Shown here piece after piece: positions 1 to 7,883 of a stretch of DNA of 64,000 bases (positions are counted from its first letter, which is position 1; each line of letters starts with the position of its first letter). This stretch comes from DATAFF01 sp036257595 (GTDB taxonomy: Bacteria; Pseudomonadota; Alphaproteobacteria; Rhizobiales; Aestuariivirgaceae): assembly GCA_036257595.1 (NCBI GenBank), contig DATAFF010000155.1, forward strand, positions 27,000 to 90,999, in the 5' to 3' direction. The translations under genes and the position numbers were made by a program. Below the pieces are notes generated by a model that saw only the letters and a list, made by a program, of their open reading frames with translations, was not told the DNA's origin and did not search any database.

Positions 1-206
1 GATGTCGACAAAGCCTTCACCAGCTCCCACACCGGACCGCCAAATTTGGGAAACCTCAACCATGAGTTCCAGGGGCCGATCAAGGCGCCGTCTGCGTCGA
101 TCGCCGTGAAACCTTTGAAGTTCTTCTCGATTCCGGCGCGCATGTCATCATAAAGCTTGCGTTGCTCGGGACCGAGTTTTGAACCGTCTAGAAGCGGCAG
201 CCGCAT
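1..206 (-). CDS. Carboxymuconolactone decarboxylase family protein, N-terminal part
   Basis: The minus strand opens with ATG at 206-204 and stays open to the left edge, so about 68 N-terminal residues are visible and the rest lies outside the window. The protein begins MRLPLLDGSKLGPEQRKLY and continues with GPWNSWLRFPKFGGPVWELV. This is the N-terminal region typical of the AhpD-like carboxymuconolactone decarboxylase superfamily; the CxxC or catalytic His region would lie beyond the edge and cannot be judged. The gene starts 49 bases after the murQ stop on the same strand. Which substrate it acts on cannot be told from this fragment. Confidence 0.75.
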   Translation of the reverse strand, partial: MRLPLLDGSKLGPEQRKLYDDMRAGIEKNFKGFTAIDADGALIGPWNSWLRFPKFGGPVWELVKALST

Positions 207-255
207 GTCCGTGTTCCCAGTTGGATGGGTTTGCGAGGCAGTGTCCAATTCTGTG

Positions 256-1200
256 TCAGACAGCCTTCAGCAGCGCTTTCAGTCGGGGTTCGATGTCCTC
301 GCCGATGGCTTCGCGCACGAACCCGTTCGCGCGGCGGAGGAGCGCGAGCGACTGCTTATAGCTGAGTCCACACTTCTGCATCACGATCGCGGCCTTTACA
401 TTCCAGCGCGCCTTCTCCAGCAGCTTCTCCGCATGATCGTAATCAAGACCGGTAACGATGCCGATAATGCGCCGCGCGCGATCGCGCAGCTTCTCCGACC
501 CGGTGCGCACGTCAACCATGAGATTGCCATAGGTCTTTCCCGTGCGGATCATCGACGCCGAGGTCAGCATGTTGAGCACGAGTTTCGTTGCCGTTCCCGC
601 CTTCAGCCTAGTCGATCCCGCGATGATCTCCGGCCCGACTGCAGGTGTGATGGTCAAATCGACGAGCTCCTGCAGCTGAGCACGCGGATCGCAGGTTACA
701 AAGATGATCCTTGCACCTGCTGCCCGGGCACTCTCCAATGCGCCTAGAACGAATTGGGTAATTCCGCTTGCCGACACCCCGATGACGACATCGCTTTTGG
801 TCGGCCGCAACCGGCGCAGCGAGCGCGCGCCATTCTCGCGATTGTCCTCGGCGCCTTCACGGGCCCGGAACACCGCTCCTCTCCCGCCAGCTATGACAGC
901 CTGAACGAGATCGGGATCCGTCCCGAATGTCGGCGGAATTTCTGCGGCCTCCAGAACACCCAGACGGCCGCTCGTGCCTGCGCCAACAAGGATGATTCGG
1001 CCACCTGTCCTCAGTGCTTGAGTCATGATGTCGACACCTGCAGCGATACGGACCTTTTCTCTTTTGACTGCGGCGATTACCAGCCGATCCTCGCCGAGCA
1101 TCCGCTCGACGATATCGGTCGCGTCGAGCTTGTCTATATCCAGTGTCGCTGGATTGATCTGTTCGGTAGGAAGAGATCGCCACTTGGATTGTTCGGGCAT
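256..1200 (-). CDS. murQ: N-acetylmuramic acid 6-phosphate etherase
   Basis: MurQ cleaves the D-lactyl ether of N-acetylmuramic acid 6-phosphate to give N-acetylglucosamine 6-phosphate, a cytoplasmic step of peptidoglycan recycling. The 314-residue protein has the usual length. A SIS sugar-isomerase domain carries the phosphate-binding signature GAGTSGRLGVLEAAEIPP at about residues 73-90. Glu84 and Glu115 fall where the two catalytic glutamates of E. coli MurQ lie. The C-terminal helical region with KCGLSYKQSLALL is also family-typical. No transporter or anhydro-MurNAc kinase gene lies beside it in the window, so the recycling partners must be elsewhere. The ATG at 1200 starts directly with the family N-terminus. 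Confidence 0.93.
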   Translation of the reverse strand: MPEQSKWRSLPTEQINPATLDIDKLDATDIVERMLGEDRLVIAAVKREKVRIAAGVDIMTQALRTGGRIILVGAGTSGRLGVLEAAEIPPTFGTDPDLVQAVIAGGRGAVFRAREGAEDNRENGARSLRRLRPTKSDVVIGVSASGITQFVLGALESARAAGARIIFVTCDPRAQLQELVDLTITPAVGPEIIAGSTRLKAGTATKLVLNMLTSASMIRTGKTYGNLMVDVRTGSEKLRDRARRIIGIVTGLDYDHAEKLLEKARWNVKAAIVMQKCGLSYKQSLALLRRANGFVREAIGEDIEPRLKALLKAV

Positions 1201-1342
1201 GCTGGATTGAATCCTCAGGAACGAAACACAAATTCAATTGCGCGACCATATTATAGTCATGGCCCTTTAAACCAGTCGATTCGGTGAGACTTCCAAGCGG
1301 TGTCAATCGTGAAAAAATCGAAGAACTGTCTGCTGCCGCCCA

Positions 1343-1816
1343 CTATGTTGTTGGCTTGTAGACACCACACCCGAACACGTAATTGTCGTGTCGCACCACC
1401 CACGACGACTTAGGTTCCTCTTTGCCGGTTGCCGGGTCCTTATAAACATAGTCTACCCAAGTGCCGGCCTGGGTCGCCTTATCGAAGAGCTCCCTACCAA
1501 AGAGCTTTCCAGTTGGATCCTTGAGTGCCAGAACGTCGCGCCCCACTTGGGAGGCGTCTGCACCATGGGCAACGGTTTTATGGTCAGGTCCTATCACAAA
1601 CATGTAAAGATCGAGCTGCGTGAAGCCCGTGCTGGGAGCCGTCATTTCCGCGAAGACGCTCTTCCCTTTGGCATCATAGGCAGCGATTGCCTTGGCGACC
1701 AATGCCTTGGCTTGTGCCTCGGTACCCCGATCCTCGGCATCGACCGGCACGGCAAGAATCACGAAGAACAGAAAAATCGTGGCGGCTATCGACAGTGCGC
1801 GAACGGACCTTTCCAT
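1343..1816 (-). CDS. Secreted single-Cache-domain protein
   Basis: A 157-residue protein with a clear Sec signal peptide (hydrophobic stretch around residues 8-24, cleavage probably after VDA). The mature part matches the single Cache_2 sensor fold: a helical lead (KALVAKAIAAYDAKGKSVFAEM) followed by a strand-rich core with LYMFVIGPDHKTVAHG, DVLALKDPTGKLFGRELFDKA and WVDYVYKDPATGKEEPKSSWV, ending in a VFGCGVY strand. There is no transmembrane or signalling domain after the Cache domain, so it is a free periplasmic sensor or binding protein. It lies 27 bases downstream of the metallo-hydrolase gene on the same strand and may share its transcript. The ligand is unknown. Confidence 0.75.
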   Translation of the reverse strand: MERSVRALSIAATIFLFFVILAVPVDAEDRGTEAQAKALVAKAIAAYDAKGKSVFAEMTAPSTGFTQLDLYMFVIGPDHKTVAHGADASQVGRDVLALKDPTGKLFGRELFDKATQAGTWVDYVYKDPATGKEEPKSSWVVRHDNYVFGCGVYKPTT

Positions 1817-1843
1817 GGGGCTCTCCAGAGTGGCCGAAGTAGG

Positions 1844-2578
1844 TTAGATCGAGACTACCATTCCGTCTCTTGCGGTTTCACACTCGATCTCCTCGAGGTG
1901 AGCGAGCATGTCCTGGCTCATATGAGTCAGAATGACACGTTTTGCACCGAGTGCAGGCAAATGTTGCGCAAGCGTGGCGTAGTCCAAATGAAATTTGACT
2001 CGCCGGTCGAAGGAGTAGCATTCGGAGATGAAAAGGTCGGCGCCCTTCGCGGCTTGGCTGAGGGTATGGGTCCATTCGGTGTCACCTGAATAGCAAAGGA
2101 TCTTTCCGTCGACTTCAATGCGATACGCAAATGGCGGCGCACCAGAAGGGTGCTTCACGAGATAGGGCGTGACCTCTATGCCTTCGACATTGTGCCGTGT
2201 CTCGGGTTCGAGTTCACGAATGCTTATCGCGAATTGACGGTGCATTTCCGTCGAGCCGGGAAAGAGGACCTCCATTGCTGTCGCAAGCCGCTCCCTCAAG
2301 CCCGGAGGCCCGGCGATCGTCAGCGGCGCCGTGCGGCCGCTGACCAGTTGTGCGTCAAGAAGGAAAAATGGTAGCCCGCCGAAATGATCTCCGTGCAGGT
2401 GTGTAATCAAGATTGCGCGGACTTTGTTCGGATCCGCTGCAAATTTGCGGAAAGCAACCAGCGAGGATGCGCCACAGTCAAGGAGAAAGGCGCCCTGGCT
2501 GTGGCTAACGTAGAAACAGGTGTTGTACCGCCCACCGCTACCAAATGCGTCGCCCGATCCAAGGAATTGCAGTTCCAT
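1844..2578 (-). CDS. MBL-fold metallo-hydrolase (RNase Z / phosphodiesterase-like)
   Basis: The 244-residue protein has the metallo-beta-lactamase fold. It starts MELQFLGSGDAFGSGGRYNT as in the RNase Z/ElaC-like branch, followed by LLDCGASS and the zinc motif THLHGDHFGG at about residues 59-68. Later ligands appear in the CYSGDTEWT segment, where the Asp bridges the metals, and in VILTHMSQDM. These residues support a two-zinc hydrolase acting on a phosphodiester or similar ester, but the long exosite of true tRNase Z is not evident and the substrate is open. It follows the BMC shell gene by 76 bases on the same strand, so read-through from the microcompartment operon is possible, though no metabolic link is obvious. 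Confidence 0.8.
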   Translation of the reverse strand: MELQFLGSGDAFGSGGRYNTCFYVSHSQGAFLLDCGASSLVAFRKFAADPNKVRAILITHLHGDHFGGLPFFLLDAQLVSGRTAPLTIAGPPGLRERLATAMEVLFPGSTEMHRQFAISIRELEPETRHNVEGIEVTPYLVKHPSGAPPFAYRIEVDGKILCYSGDTEWTHTLSQAAKGADLFISECYSFDRRVKFHLDYATLAQHLPALGAKRVILTHMSQDMLAHLEEIECETARDGMVVSI

Positions 2579-2654
2579 CGATTGCCTTCACCTGCAAGCC
2601 GGAGAAGCGACACTTTAGCGGGTCTGCCCCATTCTGCAAAACGTCAACACTCTC

Positions 2655-3278
2655 TCACCGTCCGCTGATGCTGCTCAGGGCCCGGCGGATCTCGCTCTCG
2701 GCGCGCCGGAGCTCCTCTGACCGGCCAGCCATGAAGACACGGCCGGAAGCACCGATCATCTGCACATCTACAAGGGTCGAGGTCGGCGCTGCGCGCTCGG
2801 CTTCATTGGCAGCAAAGGCGGCGAACAGCGCCGGCTGGACCTCGAAGACAAGAAGGGACTCCCCGGGCAAGATCATGGAGGCCTCCCTTGTCCGGTTGAG
2901 AATGATTGCGTGCTGGTCCGACAGCTCGGCAATGATGTCGGAGAACAGGATGGACGGTTTGAGTTGCCCTTCGGGCGAGGCATTGAGGCCGCGCAGCACC
3001 GCCTCTCCGGCAGCTTCCACCAGGCGTGGATCGCGCGAATGGAGCTCGAGCACCCCGAATTGGCGCTCGGTGAACAACAATCCCGGCTCAAGGTCGGGAG
3101 AAGCCTTCACGGCGAAGTCGACGATTCGATGAATGGCAAGAGCCGGTGAGACCTCGACGATGAGGCTGCTGTCGCCGGCCATCGGCGGATAGCCGCGCGC
3201 ACGGGTCGGCGTCGACAGATAGGCCGCGAATTGCGGCATGAGCCTGCCAATCGGCAGATAGACGCGCAGCTCGGTCAT
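2655..3278 (-). CDS. Tandem-domain BMC shell protein (BMC-T), second copy
   Basis: A 207-residue protein with two successive BMC folds, the architecture of trimeric BMC-T shell proteins. The first domain runs from TELRVYLPIG to about residue 100 (GLLFTERQFGVLELHSRD). The second covers FSDIIAELSDQHAIILNRTREASMILPGESLLVFEVQPA through MIGASGRVFMAGRSEELRRAES. It is a diverged paralog of the BMC-T encoded at 4288-4896; both contain the ERQ(F/Y)G(V/Y)LE(L/F)HSR segment and the MIGA(S/T)GRV(F/Y)(M/L)AG segment. It is the last recognisable shell gene of the minus-strand microcompartment operon, 32 bases after the BMC-H gene. The family forms pseudohexameric facets with a large, possibly gated pore for bulky substrates or cofactors. 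Confidence 0.88.
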   Translation of the reverse strand: MTELRVYLPIGRLMPQFAAYLSTPTRARGYPPMAGDSSLIVEVSPALAIHRIVDFAVKASPDLEPGLLFTERQFGVLELHSRDPRLVEAAGEAVLRGLNASPEGQLKPSILFSDIIAELSDQHAIILNRTREASMILPGESLLVFEVQPALFAAFAANEAERAAPTSTLVDVQMIGASGRVFMAGRSEELRRAESEIRRALSSISGR

Positions 3279-3310
3279 CGTTCACGTCCAAGCCGGGTCG
3301 CTTGTGCTCG

Positions 3311-3589
3311 TCACTTACCGTCCGCGGTGAAGTGCTTGCCAAGATCGGGATGTGGGCGCGGTATGACGTGGACGGAGACAAGCTCCCCGACCTGCCCTGC
3401 CGTTTCGGCGCCTGCCTCGGTCGCTGCCTTCACCGCGCCGACATCGCCTCGGATAACGACGGCGACCAGCCCGTCGCCGACTTGCTCGCGTCCCACAATC
3501 GCGACATTGGCCGCCTTCACCATCGCGTCGGCCGCCGCCAGCGCAGCGACATAGCCCTTCGTCTCGATCATGCCAATTGCCTGGGTCAT
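3311..3589 (-). CDS. BMC-H hexameric microcompartment shell protein
   Basis: The 92-residue protein is a standard single BMC domain of the PduA/EutM/CcmK type. It begins TQAIGMIETKGYVAALAAADAM, the usual first strand and helix, and carries the pore-lining loop VIRGDVGAVKAATEAG at about residues 45-60. The C-terminus ends with HVIPRPHPDL, also typical. Six copies form the flat hexagonal facet tile whose central pore passes small metabolites. It lies between the pentamer gene (27-base gap) and the second BMC-T gene (32-base gap) and is the only BMC-H in the window, so it should be the bulk shell component. Confidence 0.95.
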   Translation of the reverse strand: MTQAIGMIETKGYVAALAAADAMVKAANVAIVGREQVGDGLVAVVIRGDVGAVKAATEAGAETAGQVGELVSVHVIPRPHPDLGKHFTADGK

Positions 3590-3616
3590 TTCACGTCCTC
3601 CATCTCTTTCATTCGT

Positions 3617-3856
3617 TCACCGGGGATCGACCGAACCGATGATCAGGGCGTCGACAGGTGCCCTCACCTTCTCGAAATGACCGGCGGCCACCGATCCTTG
3701 CGTGACCAGAACCTCCTCGCCATCGGCACATCCAAGCGGATCGAAAGCGATAAGTCGCGCACCGCTCTCCAGCTCGATCTCCAGCAGGCCTCCCTGCGGG
3801 AGGCTGGCCACGCGCTTGGTGGCCCATAGCCGGCCGACAACTTTGCCCTTGATCAT
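3617..3856 (-). CDS. BMC-P pentameric vertex protein (EutN/CcmL family)
   Basis: At 79 residues this is a compact EutN/CcmL/BMC-P protein. It opens MIKGKVVGRLWATKRVASL, continues with LEIELESGARLIAFDPLGCADGEEVLVTQGS, and ends with the strand VDALIIGSVD. Five copies cap the vertices of a microcompartment. The start codon overlaps the last base of the preceding 142-residue gene's stop codon, which indicates tight translational coupling. A single vertex gene together with one BMC-H and two BMC-T genes is enough for a closed shell. Confidence is high because length, start and end all match the family. Confidence 0.93.
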   Translation of the reverse strand: MIKGKVVGRLWATKRVASLPQGGLLEIELESGARLIAFDPLGCADGEEVLVTQGSVAAGHFEKVRAPVDALIIGSVDPR

Positions 3857-4284
3857 CAGCCGCTCCTTTCCACGTTGATCCCGCGGCTTCGTAGTCTATC
3901 GCGGGCCAATGGCGTAAATCGCACGCCCTTCGCCACCGAGATCGTTCGGATGTCTTCTGCGAGGCTATCGACATGGCGCTCGGTGACGAGACCGTTGTCG
4001 AATCGAACCGCTCGCGAGGAGGGTGCAGCCGGCGTTCGGCTCTGGCGCGCCTCCGGTCGCGCCGCATTGGCATTGCCGAGCCGGAACACGTAACGGCCTT
4101 CCGAAATTTCTCGCCGCAGCTCCGCGTCATTGGTGAGGTCAAGAAGTCGCGCCACAAACCGCGCGAGATCGGAGTCGCTGGCAATGGCAACCCGTTCCTC
4201 CCGGGTCGCCGGACGCCGCAGGCTGGCTATTTCCTCCGCCAGCACTTCGCGTATGATCGCGCGGATCTCCTCGGGTGTGGTCAT
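3856..4284 (-). CDS. Microcompartment-associated protein of unknown function (142 aa)
   Basis: No enzyme family is recognised. The protein begins with an amphipathic helix (TPEEIRAIIREVLAEEIASL) that closely resembles BMC encapsulation peptides and the C-terminal helix of the aldehyde dehydrogenase encoded two genes upstream. A short globular part follows (DLARFVARLLDLTNDAELRREI, YVFRLG). Then comes an Ala/Pro/Arg-rich linker at about residues 72-90 and a C-terminal segment with VRFTPLARDRLRSRGI, which recalls a small module repeated in other BMC-associated proteins and in peripheral-subunit-binding domains. In mycobacterial RMM loci, a small uncharacterised gene occupies the same place between the BMC-P and BMC-T genes. 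A scaffold or core-organising role is inferred only. Confidence 0.7.
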   Translation of the reverse strand: MTTPEEIRAIIREVLAEEIASLRRPATREERVAIASDSDLARFVARLLDLTNDAELRREISEGRYVFRLGNANAARPEARQSRTPAAPSSRAVRFDNGLVTERHVDSLAEDIRTISVAKGVRFTPLARDRLRSRGINVERSG

Positions 4285-4287
4285 CGG

Positions 4288-4896
4288 CTACGATCTAGCC
4301 TCCCGCAGAGCATCCTCGGCGGCATCGCGGGCGTTGCGCATCTCCGCTTCCGGACCGGCGAGATAGACCCGTCCGGTTGCACCGATCATTCGATAGTCGA
4401 CGATCTTCACATTTGCTGCCTTCTCCGCAGCATTGGTCGCAAGGACGGCATAGGAAGCCGGCTCCATCTCCATGATGTAGAGCGATTCACCGCCCAGAAT
4501 CATCGAGCCGAGCTTGTTGCGATTGATCAGGAATGCGTGCTGCGGATCGATCCGCGTAACGATATGCGAGGCAAGGATCTGAGGTTTCCGCGCATCCTCG
4601 GGTCGCCCTCCGAGCGCATTCAGGACCGCTTGCGCCGAGGACTTGACGGCCGCCGTGGAGCGCGAATGGAATTCGAGATAGCCGTACTGGCGTTCGACCA
4701 CCAGAATGCCCGCCTGGACCTCGCTGTGCTTGACCGCCACGTCGGTCAAAGCCTCGATATCGAGTCCAGGCGCCACCTCGATGATCTGCGCCGCGACATT
4801 GGCCCGCGGCAAGCTTCCGCGGATCCATGTCGCCATATAGCCGAGAGTCTGCGGCTGCAGCTGATCGATGAAAATGAAGGATCTGAGCTCGGCCAT
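4288..4896 (-). CDS. Tandem-domain BMC shell protein (BMC-T), first copy
   Basis: The 202-residue protein has two BMC domains: AELRSFIFIDQLQPQTLGYM to about residue 95, and LASHIVTRIDPQHAFLINRNKLGSM onwards, with ESLYIMEMEPASYAVLATNAAEKAANV and MIGATGRVYLAG. The start is set at 4896 because the product begins at the family N-terminus there and the ATG lies two bases after the aldehyde dehydrogenase stop; the frame stays open upstream but gives unrelated sequence inside that gene. It pairs with the second BMC-T at 2655-3278. Gene order here (aldehyde dehydrogenase, BMC-T, unknown gene, BMC-P, BMC-H) matches that of mycobacterial RMM loci as I know them. Confidence 0.92.
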   Translation of the reverse strand: MAELRSFIFIDQLQPQTLGYMATWIRGSLPRANVAAQIIEVAPGLDIEALTDVAVKHSEVQAGILVVERQYGYLEFHSRSTAAVKSSAQAVLNALGGRPEDARKPQILASHIVTRIDPQHAFLINRNKLGSMILGGESLYIMEMEPASYAVLATNAAEKAANVKIVDYRMIGATGRVYLAGPEAEMRNARDAAEDALREARS

Positions 4897-4898
4897 GG

Positions 4899-6452
4899 TC
4901 AGCTCTTCAGTGCGCGACGCAGCTCTTCGGCAACAATGCGACGAATCTCGTTCCGGATATCGTCGCTGCGGGGCCCAGGCGGCATCGCCCGACCCTTGCC
5001 CGGCACCCCGTCGGCGGGCGCCTCGGCAAGCGGACCCGGATGCTTCAGCCCCGCCAAGTCTCGCGTGCCGATCGAGGGGTCCACCTCCTTGGACCACGCG
5101 ACCCGGGTCCAATGAACGAGATGTTGCGGACCGATGTTCTCGCCGATCGAGGATCTCCCGAAGAACCCGGTGCCAATGGTGAAGGTCGGCCCGAGCGTCG
5201 TGCCAAAGCCGGCGGCGCCCTGGCTGCAGGGCGCGTTGACAACCACCCGGTAAACCTCGACGGCCGCGCCATATTCCACCGCCATTGCAGGGTCCCTGCA
5301 ATGAATTGCTGCGGAATGACCAGCGCCGGCAAATCGAAGGAGCTGGCGCGCGGCGGTCAGTGCTTGAGCCTTGTTGCGCGCGACGTAGAAGCCAAGCACC
5401 GGGCACAGCTTCTCGCGCGAAAGATCTTCGCCAATGCCGATGGCCGCAATCGGCGCGACGATGACCTTGGTCCTTGCCGGAACCTTGATCCCTGCCCTTT
5501 CGGCGATGAAGCGGGCGTCGCGTCCAAGCGCCTCGATGTTGAACCCTCCGGTGTGAAAGAGATAGCGGCGAAGCGCTGACGTCTCCTCATCGCCGCAAAA
5601 ATGGCACCCTGCCCTTTCGAGCTCCCTGACCAGGGGCTTCGCAATCTCCTCGAGCGTGATCAACACCGATTCATTGGTGCAGAGGATCGAGTTGTCGAAG
5701 CTCTTGGAGGCTACAATGTCCTCCGCAGCCTGTCTCAGTTCGGCCGTGGCGTCGACCATGACAGGGGCATTGCCAGGTCCGACACCGATCGCCGGGTTGG
5801 CCGATGAATAGGCCGCGCGAACCATGGAGGAGCCGCCGGTCGCCAGTATCAGATCGGTCTGCTCGGAACGCATGAACTGGTTGATAAGCCGCAGATTGGG
5901 TTTCTCGATGACTTGCACCACACCTTCCGGCGCGCCTGCCTTCTCGGCCGCATCGGCAAGCGTTCGAGCTGCATCGACGCTGCATTCGCGTGCTGCCGGA
6001 TGGGGCGACAGGACGATGGCATTGCGGGTCATCAAGGCGATCAGCGTCTTGAAGTAGATGGTCGAGATGGGGTTGGTGGAGGGAGCAAGAGCAAGGATCA
6101 CGCCAGCCGGTCGCGGGATCTCTACCATGCGCGCGTCTTCATTGTAGCGGGCGTTCACGAAGTCCCATTCGCGATAGTGCTGGACGAGCGGCACCGAGGA
6201 GAGCTCGTTCTTGATCTTCTTGTGCTCGGCAACCCCGAAACCGGTCTCGCGGACCGCCCAGTCGCCATATTCGCCGGCCTTGCGATAGGCAGCCTCGGCG
6301 GCTTGCTCGACGATTGCCTGCGTTCTCGCACGATCATAGCGGCTGAACACCTGAGCTGCCCAGCGTGCCCGCTCGAGAACCATCTCGGCGCGTGCGCGGG
6401 CGCCGGTGTCGGTCTCGGAAGTATCGAGGACGGCGGCGATCTGCTGGTCCAT
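4899..6452 (-). CDS. CoA-acylating aldehyde dehydrogenase with C-terminal encapsulation peptide
   Basis: The enzyme oxidises an aldehyde, here probably propionaldehyde, with NAD and CoA to the acyl-CoA inside the microcompartment. The 517-residue protein has the ALDH fold: APSTNPIS with Asn127, ATGGSSMV as part of the cofactor site, the GVGPGNAPV turn, and the catalytic Cys258 in SFDNSILCTNE. This pattern matches CoA-dependent members such as PduP and EutE. The catalytic domain ends near residue 460; a Pro/Gly-rich linker then leads to a terminal amphipathic helix (DDIRNEIRRIVAEELRRALKS), the classic form of a BMC targeting peptide. Its ATG overlaps the aminotransferase stop in a TGATG arrangement, and the BMC-T gene follows after two bases. 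Confidence 0.93.
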   Translation of the reverse strand: MDQQIAAVLDTSETDTGARARAEMVLERARWAAQVFSRYDRARTQAIVEQAAEAAYRKAGEYGDWAVRETGFGVAEHKKIKNELSSVPLVQHYREWDFVNARYNEDARMVEIPRPAGVILALAPSTNPISTIYFKTLIALMTRNAIVLSPHPAARECSVDAARTLADAAEKAGAPEGVVQVIEKPNLRLINQFMRSEQTDLILATGGSSMVRAAYSSANPAIGVGPGNAPVMVDATAELRQAAEDIVASKSFDNSILCTNESVLITLEEIAKPLVRELERAGCHFCGDEETSALRRYLFHTGGFNIEALGRDARFIAERAGIKVPARTKVIVAPIAAIGIGEDLSREKLCPVLGFYVARNKAQALTAARQLLRFAGAGHSAAIHCRDPAMAVEYGAAVEVYRVVVNAPCSQGAAGFGTTLGPTFTIGTGFFGRSSIGENIGPQHLVHWTRVAWSKEVDPSIGTRDLAGLKHPGPLAEAPADGVPGKGRAMPPGPRSDDIRNEIRRIVAEELRRALKS

Positions 6453-7723
6453 CAGGATGCCTTCCGGACCGCTTTGCCCATGACGTCGCGCCGCGCCAGA
6501 CCGATGGCGAGCTCCACCCGGGACAGCAGCTCCTCGGACAGGGCTTCGGTGATCAGGATGCCAGGCTTGAACTGCAGCACGCGGGGATCAAGGGTGGAGA
6601 AAATTGCCCAAACGCCATTTTCATAGAGGCGCCGCATCACCGGCTTGGCGCCTTCGGGATGATCGAACTCGAGTCCCATGATGACGCCGTTCTGCCGGAT
6701 GCCGACGAAAAAGTCGGAATAGAGCGCCTGGATCTCGTCGAGTCCGGCGCGAATGAAATCCGACGCATGGCGCACCATCGAGGCGACCTCCGGGCGCTGC
6801 GTGATCTCGAGCACCTTGAGCGCCACCACGCAACCCAGCTCGGCACCGCCCGCCGTCGAGATATGGCCGAAGCCGTCCTCGGTCAGCCATTGAGCGCAAT
6901 GCTTCCCCAACACAGCGCAGGATATCGGATACATGCCACCGGTGATCGCCTTGCCGATCACCATGATGTCGGGGTCGACCCCGTATTTCTCACAGCCCCA
7001 CATGACGCCGGTGCGCATAAGCCCGGTCTGAACTTCATCGGCGATATAAAGCGCATCGTAACGTTCACAGAGCTTCTTGACGCCAGGCAGATAGCCCTCC
7101 TTGGGCATCGGGAAGCCGTAAGTCGCGGGAATGGTTTCGAGTATCACTGCCGCCGCGTCGCGCTTCTTCAATGCGTCCTCCATCGCATTGAGATCGTTGA
7201 ACGGCACCTGGATGAACTCGCCTTCGCGATCTTCCGACAGGAACAGTTTCGAGAAGCGCTGATCGCCGGTCTTGACCGCAAGCCCGGTATGGCCGTGATA
7301 GGCTTTGATGATCGAGACGATCTTGCGCTTGCGCATGGCGTTTCGTGCAGTCTTGATCGCGATGTCGACTGCCTCCGCGCCACCCGCCCCATAGGCGGTA
7401 TATTGCAAATCGCCCGGACAGCACGCCTGAAGCGCCTCGGCGAGTGCTGTTCGCGCCAAGGCCGGGAAATGGTGGTTGCCCATGTCGAAATGCTGGGCCC
7501 CGGCATTCAGGACTTCCACCAGCTCGGGATGGCGATGACCGAGGTTGTAGGTGCCGCCGTTCAGGTGAACGTCGATCAACCGCCGCCCATCCATGTCGTA
7601 GAGAAAATAACCCTCGCGGCGGTCGATCACGAGATCGACACCGACATCCTGCCAGAACTGGGTCTTGCCTGGGTTCCAGAACTCCTTCGACCGTTCGAGG
7701 AACTCAAGCTTCTCTTCGCTCAC
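6452..7723 (-). CDS. Class III aminotransferase-fold enzyme, probable amino-alcohol-phosphate phospho-lyase
   Basis: The 423-residue PLP enzyme shows the class III aminotransferase pattern: YGAGGAEAVDIAIKTAR, AYHGHTG, IADEVQTG with Asp229 for the pyridine nitrogen, and VIGKAITGG with Lys258 as the PLP lysine. In aminoacetone-type microcompartments this family member is thought to act as a phospho-lyase that turns 1-amino-2-propanol O-phosphate into propionaldehyde, ammonia and phosphate. The divergent kinase and downstream aldehyde dehydrogenase fit that role. It is the first gene of the minus-strand BMC operon. The start is GTG at 7723; the promoter region to its right carries the TTGACA array described separately. 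A plain transaminase activity cannot be excluded from sequence. Confidence 0.88.
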   Translation of the reverse strand: MSEEKLEFLERSKEFWNPGKTQFWQDVGVDLVIDRREGYFLYDMDGRRLIDVHLNGGTYNLGHRHPELVEVLNAGAQHFDMGNHHFPALARTALAEALQACCPGDLQYTAYGAGGAEAVDIAIKTARNAMRKRKIVSIIKAYHGHTGLAVKTGDQRFSKLFLSEDREGEFIQVPFNDLNAMEDALKKRDAAAVILETIPATYGFPMPKEGYLPGVKKLCERYDALYIADEVQTGLMRTGVMWGCEKYGVDPDIMVIGKAITGGMYPISCAVLGKHCAQWLTEDGFGHISTAGGAELGCVVALKVLEITQRPEVASMVRHASDFIRAGLDEIQALYSDFFVGIRQNGVIMGLEFDHPEGAKPVMRRLYENGVWAIFSTLDPRVLQFKPGILITEALSEELLSRVELAIGLARRDVMGKAVRKAS

Positions 7724-7775
7724 CCTTGCACCTCTGCCATTTCCCCATCTCTAGCAGGGACGGCACCGGCAGGGT

Positions 7776-7841
7776 TTGACAGGCTCGTGGGAAAACTTGA
7801 CAGCCGGCTTGGCCTGTCAAGACATTGCCGGATGATGTCAA
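7776..7841. promoter_or_regulatory. Symmetric operator array, four TTGACA elements with 21-bp spacing
   Basis: Between the divergent phospho-lyase and kinase genes the plus strand carries TTGACA at 7776-7781 and 7797-7802, and the reverse complement TGTCAA at 7815-7820 and 7836-7841. Each pair is 21 bp apart (two helical turns), and the whole array is symmetric about 7808.5. Read in the direction of transcription, each promoter has TGTCAA-N15-TGTCAA upstream. Direct repeats at this spacing are typical of AraC-family half-sites, and an AraC-type gene lies two genes away. TTGACA also resembles a -35 box, so part of the match could be promoter rather than operator. Confidence 0.6.
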
Positions 7842-7883
7842 GCTCGCGATGCGGCGTTAACCAATGATAGGCTGAAGGTCACC

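Noticed and set aside
4897..5406. Longer N-terminus for the first BMC-T protein
   Set aside because: The added sequence lies inside the aldehyde dehydrogenase gene in another frame and is Arg/Gly-rich nonsense; the conserved protein begins at 4896.
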